NCBI GenBank assembly: GCA_007844125.1
Contig: CM017556.1
Span: 17,848,017 to 17,912,016 of the forward strand
DNA length: 64,000 bases
Origin: Sinonovacula constricta
Lineage: Eukaryota > Mollusca > Bivalvia > Cardiida > Solecurtidae
Direction of reading: 5' to 3'
In this document: in pieces, positions 30,101-42,100 of the stretch
Layout of the letters: each line of letters opens with the position of its first letter
How positions within the stretch are numbered: the first letter of the stretch is position 1
Program-made: the position numbers and the translations under genes
The notes under the pieces: generated by a model
Database searches by the model: none
Told to the model about the DNA's origin: nothing
Seen by the model: only the letters and a program-made list of their open reading frames with translations

Positions 30101-33100
30101 AAAGGGAAGGTCCAAACATTGTAAGAAATCAAACAAAATTTTGGGGGTTTAAAAGACGCAACAGCTTGTGATAAGAAAATTTTTATTTAGAATTATTAAA
30201 ATGCCATGTCTTTTTATTTATGTCATAATTCACATGTGGTGATGTTAATAGATTTGAAAACTACATCATTTATCTATCTCAGTTTGTAAATACAAGATGA
30301 CTAAGTCGTGACAAAAACTGTGTGTTGATACAAACAAAACTTGTGTACTATTGGATTTAAGAAATTGTGATGATCGGATGTTCCCTGATTTTATAATGTC
30401 ATTTGTTTTTATCATATTGTTTATTTGTTTAAATGTGGTTGGAAAAAAACAGTAGTTACACGGACCAAATCTGTGTTCTTGAGAAGCTTTACTCAACAAA
30501 TCTTGAGTCTGATGACTTGGTTAATAAACTGTGAAATTGAAGTGACTTTGGCTTCAAGTTAGTTTTAACTTGATTTAATGAAGGATTTCATCATCTTACT
30601 CTTTTGTTCATATAACAAAGGTGAAAATGAAAGCATATTTGCTAAATTCAAGTTTGAATTCCATATTCAGAAAAAAATAGAATAATGAAAATGAAGCACA
30701 ATAATCATTTAACATTTTTTGTTATAAAACAGATAGTAGAAAAAATAGAATTCTAGGTCAGTGTTAAACTTAGAAAATGTTATCAACCTTGACATGAACA
30801 TCTAAATCATTCGGCAAATCTTGCGATTTATCATTTATATTTCTCTCAACCTCATTTCGTAACATTTTCTTGTACACTAACCTTGTATACTTTACTTACA
30901 ATTTAATGAGAATAAACACAATGTAAACAAAGCATGTGCATGTTATAGTTTATCTATGACTCTGTACTCCAACTTTGTCTGACTTGTTACACAGGTGAAG
31001 GACTTCAACAACAATGTGTACAATATCCGCCTGTGTGCTAACCTGACATCTCCAGATAATTGTATGGGCTCCATGGTGTGTAGGAATGATGGCGTCTCAT
31101 TTGGGCATCCCAGCCAGTACACTGTCATCAAGGAGGAGGGTGGCTTCAAGATGACATATGCCCTTGGAGATAAATGCCAAAGTTAAAATCAAACATTTAA
31201 TACAAAATATTTTTGTTAAAGAGTTATAAATCTTCTAAATACAAATGAGACAAGCTTAAACAAAAAATTAGGTCCAGATATGCCAATAAGTAAAATCTGT
31301 AATAAAAAATGTTTCATTGTTCAGTTAATTTTATCATGATGTTATGTCTGAATGAGAAGCAACATTTAAGTTATTTTGCATTTTTCTACTTGGAAATGTG
31401 CATATATTATCCAAATCAACTACAATAGCAGTTACTGAGCCTTTTATCTTTCTTTGAATAAAAAATGGTTTAACTTGCCTTAGTTTTAAGCCACCTCTAA
31501 TTTTAGATGCACAACATGTGAAAATTTGTGCAAAAATGGTTTCACATTGTAAGTAATTTAGCATATGTTAATAATATGTTTTAAGCTATATACAAATGTC
31601 ATTGAAACATCTAGTGCATTGTTAATTAACATATGGAACATATATATAACTATTATATCTTTAATGTCCTTATTAAAGTAAACCAATCCATTTTTCCTTG
31701 ACTGTAAGTAGACTGGTTGAAACTGCCTTGTACACAATGGGTCTTAACTCTTTATTTTCTCTCCCAGATGGCAGCACTGCCCAGAGTCGGATCCTGTTTA
31801 AGTGTAAACAAGATGCAAAGGAAGGGGACCCAACCTTTCTCACCGGTATTGGCTGTAACATCCTGTTCTTATGGGAAACCAGCATTGTCTGCCCCAAGAT
31901 TGAAAACCCCTGCCGTATCATCATAGACAGACAACTGTATGATTTGAGTCCACTCACACGTGATCAAGGTGCATGGAGTACCACTGATTCTAAAGGAAAT
32001 GTGTAAGTTAATAATAACAGTACTAACAATATTTATTCATGTAAAAAAGATCGTACATAAAAAAACACATATTACTAAAATTAATATGAAGGAATAAAAG
32101 ACAAGGATGATCTGGATTATTACAATCAAGTCAGATATATATGTCTTTCATTTATATTGTACCAATTTAAACAAAGCATTTGCTCAAAAATCTACCTCAA
32201 TGATCTGAAAGACCATTTCATGTCTGGTTTGAGAATAACAGTAAATTAATATGATCTTAAAACCTAGCATAGATTTAAAGAAAACTAGTTAATTGAGCTT
32301 ATTTGCAATGGAGTCCTTGATTTCTGATTAAGATAAATTCTTGAGCTCCGCAAAACATTCATGAAAATACATATCATAAGTTCTAAAATTCCATGTTAAC
32401 TTTTTTTAAGCCAGTAATCAAAGATAATATTTTTTTCATTATTTAATTATAAATTTATAAATGAAAAAGTTACTTTATTTTATGTTGTTGTTGGTTGTTG
32501 GTTTTTTTTTTGGAGAGGGGGGGGGAGGATGGAAGTGTGAACAATGGTTTATCTTTTTGTGCAAAAATGTAAATTGAATGTTAACTAGTGTAACCACAGT
32601 TTCTTTGATTCTTTGATTAGTCTAGCTCCAAATCAGTCAGAGCTCACACGGTGTCTGATCAGGATCTGCACTATTTGCTGAAGATTCTTAAACAATGTTT
32701 TTATGCTAGGGCATTATGCCAACACAAAGATTCTGTATTGCTTATTAATGAGTGTAGTTTATTTAGGAATTTTGCTCTGTTTTAGTTACTGGTTGAATGT
32801 GTGTGCGCCATTGACCAGTAACGTAACCAGCTGTGGCACCAACATGGCCGCCTGCCGTAAATCTTCCACCCAGATAGATGCCCTTGGCTCTGTGATGAAC
32901 CAAGTGCCAATACATAGAAATAGTAGGTTCAAGTCTTTGTTATTAGCTTTGTCTAAGTCTTATAATAAATATATTTTAGGCACAAATGCAGAGAGGTTAG
33001 AGTTGTCTCCCTTCCACTTCTAAGACCCTCTCTTCGGGGCATCAAGTCCTGGTTGGGTAAAAATGATCTGGTGGGAGGGTCTTCTAGCTGTCCAGTAGTG

Positions 33101-36100
33101 AGAAGGTGGCTTCTTGGACATTTAACTGGGAGGCCATTGCTACAAAAACCATAATTGTTTCACTGTGATGTAATTAAAAGTTGACATAAAAAAAACATAA
33201 AATGTATAGCTCTCTACCATTGAACTTCCTCTGTTATTTAGTTTCAAAGAGTTGATATGTTGTTTAAATAAAAAATATAAAAAACTGCAGAACTGTATGC
33301 ATGGTTATAACTTCTAAGTATTTTAATAGAAATGTGTCTATATCTGTACTCTTTTCGCTATTTTGTATAGAAACTTTCAAAAACTCTTACAAGTTGTAGA
33401 GCTTATAAGGGGCATTACGGCAGCTCAAGTTAAATTGCATGTTTACTTATGATAAAATAATATAAAGCAAAAACATCCTTATGAGGACCTTTTACTGTTC
33501 CTCAAACTATAACTGCAGGACATCTACAGTTTCATTGATTCGAATAATTGCCAAATGGTTTATTATAAGTTTGTCAAATTTAACACGTGGGACCATTTAG
33601 TTTTGGCAAAAATATATGCATTCTTCCATCAGTAAAAGTAAACTTATTAGACATTGCAGTGAAAAGATATACATCTCAATAATACATCATTTCTTTTTCA
33701 AAATTCAAAATTTCAATATGCAATAGCACTGAAAAAATATTCTTTCAAGAACTCTTTACTTGTACATCCAGTAAAATGATACTTGTTACCCTGACAGCGA
33801 CCTCTAAAGCTATAGTGCTGGAGTACCAAAATGGTGAAAATGCCTGCTCCCACAACCAGCGGAGAACATACAACCAGTGGGCAACAACCCGAATAAATTT
33901 CCTTTGTGGGGAAACATTTGACGGTCCAGTTTTTGTGGAAAGGTGAGTTGTCCAAATATACTTGAGAACAGCAGTCTAATGGCCTTTCAAAGCCCATCAC
34001 TGCCCTGCCACATGCAATGCCTGGGGTATCAAGTGCATGCTGTGGGCCGATATCCAAAGTGTCACTTGGGATACCAAGTGCATGCTGTGGGCCGATATCC
34101 CAAGTGTCACATAGGATATCAAGTGCATGCTGTGGGCCAATATCCCAAGCCTCACTTGAGATATCAAGTGCATGCTGTGGGCCGATATCCCAAGTGTCAC
34201 TTGGGATTTGTTTCATCATCATGGTCAACAGTATGCACGTGTAACAATCTTAAACAAACCACTGTGTTGTGGAATTGTCATGTTACTCTTTTACATTGTA
34301 ATTATATGAATAAATGGATCACTCCAATCATATCTGATTAATAGAATTACTTATTTTTATAAAAACATGGTATATTTGTAACTGATTTAAAATATGATTG
34401 CTAAAAATACCAGGTTGTATGCATAACTAATTTACAGCAGCTACACAAAGAATGGATTTACATTAATCTTCCATGTCTGAAGAAAGTTCAATGGAATTTT
34501 TTTTATATACACTTGATGTAGGTAATGTTAAACACAGATATTTTCGCCTATTATAAAAAATATATATTTACGAAATCTGATGATAATGTGTATAGTTGTA
34601 ACAAAAGCCTTCCGGATTTTCACTGTCAATGTTTGCAGTATTTGATACTATTTGCAGTATAAGCACTGTACAGCCAGTGATTGTAGTGCGGCTTTATTGC
34701 CTGCTACAGTATGGCGGATTGTCAAGTTACATAATAATGGCAGCCTCCATTCATTTGAAAATGGCCTTGTCCTTAATATATGACTCATCAAAATACTGCA
34801 AATGTTCATGGATGAAACTCCTCCAAAAGAAAAACAGTACTTATCTTTTTTTAGCAGCAGCAATATAATATGGGACATATTGCTCAATTTACAATATAGC
34901 TGATTTTGTCAAAGATTAAAAAAGTTTAAATTTAAAACCATTTTGAAAAGATAAATAAAAAGGCTTTATCAGAAAAATGTGCTGCTACTTTTTTTTTAAA
35001 TGATGACCCCTCAATCTTGTTGTTTTCTAGTTCAGAAAATGAAGAGCAGTGCCTTTTTGAAAAATGATGGCCCATCAGTCTTGTTGTTCTCTAGTTTAGG
35101 AAATGAAGACCTGTGCCTTTTTGCAAAATGATGACCCATCAATCTTGTTCTTTTCTAGCTCGGAAAATGAAGAGCAGTGCCTTTTTGAGTTTAATTGGAA
35201 GACCAAACTGGCCTGTGTGGTGAAAACGTAAGTATATATTCTACACATTTATTTTATATTCATTATTTTATTTTCCAAATATGTTTTAAATTTTTAGAGA
35301 AAAAAAAATCTTGTTTGTATTTCAGTTAGTAATATACTTGAATACTTACACAAGTTATGTCCCCTTGTTAACAAAGTTGCTGGAGGTTTTCATCATCTTT
35401 GGTAATGGTATTAAATATGTTTCTGTTTCCAGGGAAACTTTGACAGTGACCAATGGGATAGTGCAGGATAAACACACTGGTGGGGTATTTGACCTCACCT
35501 CCATATTTAACAAAATGTAAGTGTTCCTCTCGTAACAACAGCATTTGTTTATAATAATAGATTAAGTTTCTGTAATTTATGTTCAGCAATTTGTTGTATT
35601 TGAAAGTTATAATGGGTCACTTCAAAACTTTTTGCTTGTTGATTTAATTTGTGGTCTTAAGAGTTTTTTATCATATTTATTTTAATAAGTTATAAGAGTT
35701 GTGCTATGACCAAAAATGGGACTGGCATGGTAATATGTCATATGTTCATAGCTTTAAAAAACAGTGAACTAAGATTTATACCTGCATCTAGTAGGCCCTG
35801 TGTTAGTTATTAACTACCATGGGCAATATGAAAACATAATCTTGGTTAGATTTGATTAGATTAGTTAGATTTGTCTCATGATTTTGTCTTTGTTGCCTTT
35901 TGATGCATTATTTTATTGTAGGTAATTGTAATCACTGTAGGTAGTTTAGGCTATTTTAAAATTGATTTCTCCATCAGTTTGTCTGCCCATCCATTAATCA
36001 TTTCACAAAATGTACTTAATTACTGTGAAATCTAAAGTTAGTGGATTTTTATCAACATTTTAAGCAATAACTTTTGTCATATTACTGGTATCTTAGTACA

Positions 36101-39100
36101 CCTAAAGAGTACTGTTAATGTAGTGTAGCATTTACCCTCACACCTGCTATCTTAATTACCGTTCTTACTCACTTATAAGACTAATCGCTTATAAGACGAC
36201 CCCCCTACTTCACCTGTGAAATTGCCGGTTTCTGCTTCGACCCGCTTATAAGACGAGACGAAAAAAATGAAGAGGAGCGTCGACCAGTCATGCTGTCTAA
36301 ACAAAAGGGTTAATTGGTAAACAGTGACTGTAATTTTCACACGTTGCCGGATGTATAGAGTGTCATTTGCTCTGCTATCCTGTAGCTCGTGGCAGCATGA
36401 CATTAATTTCTTTGATCTACGTCACCAAGTCTGGTATGACAGTACACAATATATTGGGAACAGTGCACTTTCCTTGTGTACATGCCACCAATCAATAATT
36501 TCATGGAAATAATGTAATCGGCAGCTGCTTATAAAAACACATCGTTCACTCCCTCACTGTCAAACTGCTCTGATCGATATCACCTTGACAACAGCCTATC
36601 TCAGAGTCAGTGACTTGACCTGTGTAATGAGGCAAGTCTACACAGAAACGCCAAGTAAATTACAGCCTGGTGTATTTAGCAGACTGACGTTGAAAGTTTG
36701 TCTCAGTGTTTACTGATGGATAATAAGCTGTGTTTCATGCAGAACAAAGGGAAATGTATGTGTGACAGTTAATCGTTGACCGACAGAATTCAAAGTTCAA
36801 TAAAGGTAAGTTATCGACGGTCGATAATGACGGCACGTCGGCTCATTGCATAACTGCTAACAAGTTTATGTGGTATGTTTTCTCGCCCTAAAACAATGTG
36901 AAAACTTTTTGCCCGGTCGCTAGACCCCGCCTTTAAGACGAGCCCTACACTTTGAACATGAAATTTAAAGGAAAAATCCCCATCTTATAAGTGAGTAAGT
37001 ACGGTAGTTATGTGCTTACACTTTCTGGCTTTTGTAGATGTATTGATAGTCTCCTTTCTGCAAATGGTGTAGATACTGATCTGACAGGTTCATTATTATC
37101 GGGCTTATCTGGAGCTGCACTTTGTCACCTGATCATTTTGTGATAAGAGTTTCTCTATTGATTTTATTGTATAGGTATGAGTACAATGAGACGATGGAAG
37201 GGGGTGAGAAGAATGTGTTCCGGGTGCAACTGAATGGTTCCCAGTCGGACTGTGGAGCAGTGTGTCTAGTGAAGGGAAACAATAGAACAGTTTTGGGCAC
37301 ATTCAGCAGTGCAGTCTATTCTGTGTATGGTGGGTATAAATTGAACTTTTCATTGTTAGAGTTGATGTTATATTGTAAGTCGTATCATTAAATATATGCA
37401 AATCTTGCAAGTTTATACATAATATGTTGTATTTTATTTTATGATCTTGTACTGCTTCAAATCTCAGAATCTTTATAAGTATGTGTAGTAAACTTCTTTT
37501 GTGTAAATAACACTAGAATATAGAGGGAAAAAATTGTATAAACTATATTTGATTAATTGAAAGGTAAAAATGTTGTTTTTTTAAGAGATTTTGTTCTGTT
37601 CTTGTAGCACAATACATGATTGAGTTAAATAATTTTAATTTTTAACCCAAAAGAATGTTGTATATTGGCATGATGCTGTTTTCACAATGTTTTTAATTTC
37701 AGAATAACTATCTGACAAGAAAATTTGATGCAAATTTTGTTTCTTTGGTTACAGATGACAATTTGAAGATCCATTACAACAGTTCAGTAAAATGTCCTGG
37801 TGTGATTTCACATTTCAACGTCTCTAGTGATATAGAGTTTGACTGCAGCAGGAAAGATGTAAGTTTGTTAGGTTTTGTTGTCAAGTCTTGATTTGATTAC
37901 GTTGAAGCAATTGATGAAATCAAACACTATTATAAACTGTACATGGCAGGTCATATTATGAGAACACCTCTTCTAGCAGACCAATGAGTTTATCGGCTTC
38001 TTAACAGTATGTCCCGGGTTCGATCCAGGGCTGCGACATACCAAAGTCATTTAAAATGGTAGTGGTATAACTCCCTTGCTAATGCTCAAGCAAATATAAG
38101 GGTAGTTCCACGATTGGTTGGCCCAGTGTCAGGATAATAAGACTGGGTGTGGTATCATTCCCGGTGTTTAGGCATGGTATACACAGTAAAGGCAGCACTG
38201 TTTCTGCTTCATGTGGACAACGTCTCTCGATAACTGAAATTTTGTTGGTAGGATGATAAACCCAATAAAAAAGATAAGAAAACAGTATGCATGGCCCTGG
38301 CTGTATTAGTTACTTACTCCAAGGCCTAATTATTTTAAACTTAGAAAAAAGGTAGCTTGTGAATAGGGGCAACTGAAAACATGCAAGAATCATAGTCCTT
38401 GCTCTATCTTGTTTGAAAACAAAAAACTTTGTTAATTGTATAAGTGATTTATGCACTGCATTCATTGATGGTTGTAATGTTTATCATGCAGGACTGTATG
38501 TTCCCTCAGTGACCCATTGTCAGGATTTAAATGTTTATTGTGGATATAGCCTTGCATTGATAATAGTCTTCTAGAGTTTGGGAGGTGCTATCAGTTGGTA
38601 TCCAATGATGGGATTCACTTTTTAAAAATCTAGTCTCTAAATGTTTCAATCTTATATTATTTCTGTTTAATGTAATGTGGAATACTTATATAATCATACA
38701 GAATAATACATTTTTTCTACATTTTATCTCCAGATAAAACATCTTATGCCCGAAGCTTTTCTGATTATGTTGTAAACAAATATTTTTCTCTGTATAATGT
38801 TTTTTGGCATTTTATTGCTAGAAATTTATATCCATCATCAAATTTTTAATTAATTAAGGCAAGACAGATGATAAGTTTTTATATAATATGTATGTATAGA
38901 AATAATATTCATATTTAACCCCATCAGGAAGGGCCAAAACTCTTGTACAGCTCCAGTAACTGCTTCTATGTTTTCTCCTGGAAAACCCCATTGGCCTGTA
39001 CCAATGTGTCTGTGTAAGTAAAGTTCCTACATTCAATCAGAACAAAAGTAAACAAACATTTCATGTTGTTGTTTTTCTAGAGACCCATGTATTTACAAGC

Positions 39101-42100
39101 AATTTGCTTGTGAACAGTGTACAGCTTGGTCCAGTCTTCACCAAACTTAGTCAGAATGTTTGTCTGCATGAAATCTTAGAATAGTTTACAACTGGGTGTC
39201 TTGGAGTCAAAACTTACTTCATCAAAGCCTAGAAAAAAAAAAATTGACTGACCTAGAGGCCACTTTTATGGCCCAATCTTCACCATGCTTGGTCGGAATG
39301 TTTGTCTGTATAAAATCTGTGATGTGTTTGTAACTTTGTCAAGTAGAGTCATCAAGTAGGTCAGTAGGTCAAATCCTAGGAAAACTAAGAGAGCACCCTA
39401 AAGACTCTATCTTTGGCTCTTTTTTTCACCCAGCTTTTTTTTTTCAGAAATCTTGTTTGCATGAAATCTTGGATGAGTTTGTAACTGGATCACTTGTGAT
39501 TAAAAAGTAGATTACTTGGTCAGATCCTAGAATAACCCTTGTTAACACCGTAATAAAGTGTGCAAGGATTTTTTGCTAAAAATAATAACTTTTGATCACC
39601 AGATGCCATAGGCAAAGTTCTGTACATTTAGTCTTCTTATTAGATTTTAAAGCATACGAAAGCAAGGGTCTTCAGGTAAGCAATTCAGGACTATCCTGGC
39701 CCTTGTTTTGCCTCAATTCAATATTTGTACCATGAAACAAAAACTACATCTTTCCTTTTTTATATTTTAGAATAAACCCATCACCAGGGGGTGGGACTCC
39801 TGCTGGAGGAGGTAACTCTCCTTCTGACTCAGCCAATCAGAATGCAGGAACTAAAGGAGGGATGTCCAGCAAGACTATTGGCACTATCGTCGGGGTGTTC
39901 CTCACTGCTATAGTGCTGTGTGTGCTGGTTGTGGTCTTCCACAGGGAGGAAAGAAGGTAAGTGTCAATTTGTAAAGGTCATTACTTGTATTATATACATT
40001 TGTTGATAATGCTGAAGTCTTTGTTTTTTGCATATACCTTGCTACAAAGGTAACAGAATGTGTTTATAGAGACATATTAGCAAGGATGTAGATATTTATT
40101 TGACAGCTCCAAGCAAGAGCTGCTTTATCTGGGGCTTCACTATTTACTAAAGCCTGATAACTTTATATTTGGCACATCAAGAGTTTATCGATGTTTTGTT
40201 GGAGTTGTAAACTGCTGGAAGACCAAAGCCATAATGTATCAGTGGATGGTTCACTCAGCCTCAGCCCCAATTGCGTAAAAAAGGTTTTCCAGTTCACATA
40301 CAATGCGTTGGTGGTTTTACCAAGATCTTTCCCCACCAAAATAGCTATACAGACTATGCTATAATGACCATTATTGTTTCGTTGGCCTTTATTTACAATA
40401 CAAACAAGTCACTTATGTTAAAATAGATGCTGTCAAGGTAAAAACATTCACATAAGAAGGTAAGCCAGCTAGCTGGCCGGTGGTTTATAAGTTTTCTTTT
40501 ACCTCCTTGGATAATGGGGTTGTTCATAATTGACCAGGTACAGTCATGTGGTAATATTTATGGTGTACGGTATTTCTGTTATTCTGGAGGGCACAAAAAC
40601 AAACAAATTTACAAGGGAAGAGATTTAGAGATTTATTTCCAACAACATAAATTAGGTAACATTTTTAGCAAAAAATATTAATTCCTTTCTTTATTTTGAA
40701 TTTTCAAAGATGTCTTATAATTATTTCAGCTGGTTTAAGAATACAATGCTGTCTTCACTTAGTTTTTTGACATTTCACATCTCCTGAAGCATTATGATAC
40801 AATCTTTTTCTTATCTCTTATCCTGCTGCATGTGTAAACAGCCGTTACTGATTTTATTGTAACAATTAATAACAATGTGCAGAGAAATGAAAATATGCTA
40901 TGGGATATGTTACAGGTTAATTTAAACAATTCTTGTTACATTCTGTTCCAGGGTTGCTTGTTTGAATGTTGTGAAGAGGCTCTATGGAAGGCGCTCAGGT
41001 TCAGAATATGCACAGGTATGTCTTAAAACCAGCAGGCCAATATGTATTGGTAATATTAACACATGGCAAGACAGTAGGATGTATGCACAGGTATGTCTTA
41101 AAACCAGCAGGCCAATATGTATTGATAATATTAACATAAAGCAAGAGAGTGGGATGTATGTATAGGTATGTCTTAAAACCAGGAGGCCAATATGTATTGG
41201 GAATGTTTACATATAGCAAAGAGTGGGATGTATGCACAGGTATGTCTTAAAACCGATTGGCCAATATGTATTGGTAATATTTACATGTAGCGAGAGAGTG
41301 GGATGTATGCATAGGTATGTCTTAAAACCGATTGGCCAATATGTATTGGTAATATTTACATGTAGCGAGAGAGTGGGATGTATGCACAGGTATGTCTTAA
41401 AACCGATTGGCCAATATGTATTGGTAATATTTACATGTAGCGAGAGAGTGGGATGTATGCACAGGTATGTCTTAAAACCGATTGGCCAATATGTATTGGT
41501 AATATTTACATGTAGCGAGAGAGTGGGATGTATGCACAGGTATGTCTTAAAACCAGTAGGCCAATATGTATTGGTAATATTTACATATAGAGAGAGGGTG
41601 GGATGAATGCACAGGTATGTCTTAAAATCAGGAGACCAATATGTATTGGGAATATTAACATATAGCAAGAGAGTGGGATGTATCTACAGGTATGTCTTAA
41701 AATCAGGAGACCAATATGTATTGGGAATATTAACATATAACAAGAGAGTGGGATGTATGCACAGGTATGTCTTAAAATCAGTAGACCAATATGTATTGAT
41801 AATGTTAACATATAGCAAGAGAGTGGGGTGTATGTACAGGTATGTCATTAAACCAGGAGACATCATCCATACATGATAGTAATTGAGAGATGTATGGTTT
41901 ATTGGTCTATAGTCTTAGTTAATTCTTATTTTTGTGACACTTTGTCCAAACACTTAAGTCTTGTACAAAATACTGCAAAATCAACTTCCTTTTGTTTAAA
42001 TCAATGGACTTAGACTACTTAAATCAATTAATTGGTCAAAAAACAACTCTTCTGATAAAACAGTTTTTTAGTTTAATTTCCTTTGAACTGTTCTGAAAGT

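Noticed and set aside
33943..34341. Repeat-rich frames of 132 and 171 codons on opposite strands
   Set aside because: Generated by the 45-bp array after the exon at 33942; no protein-like sequence outside the repeat.
35031..35128. Two extra exons upstream of 35159
   Set aside because: They copy the exon start but lack a donor and hit TGA in the required frame; treated as decoy copies.
41207..41811. Long open frames on both strands with a 25-residue repeat
   Set aside because: They follow from a 75-bp period without stops; only the first copy of the array touches real coding sequence.
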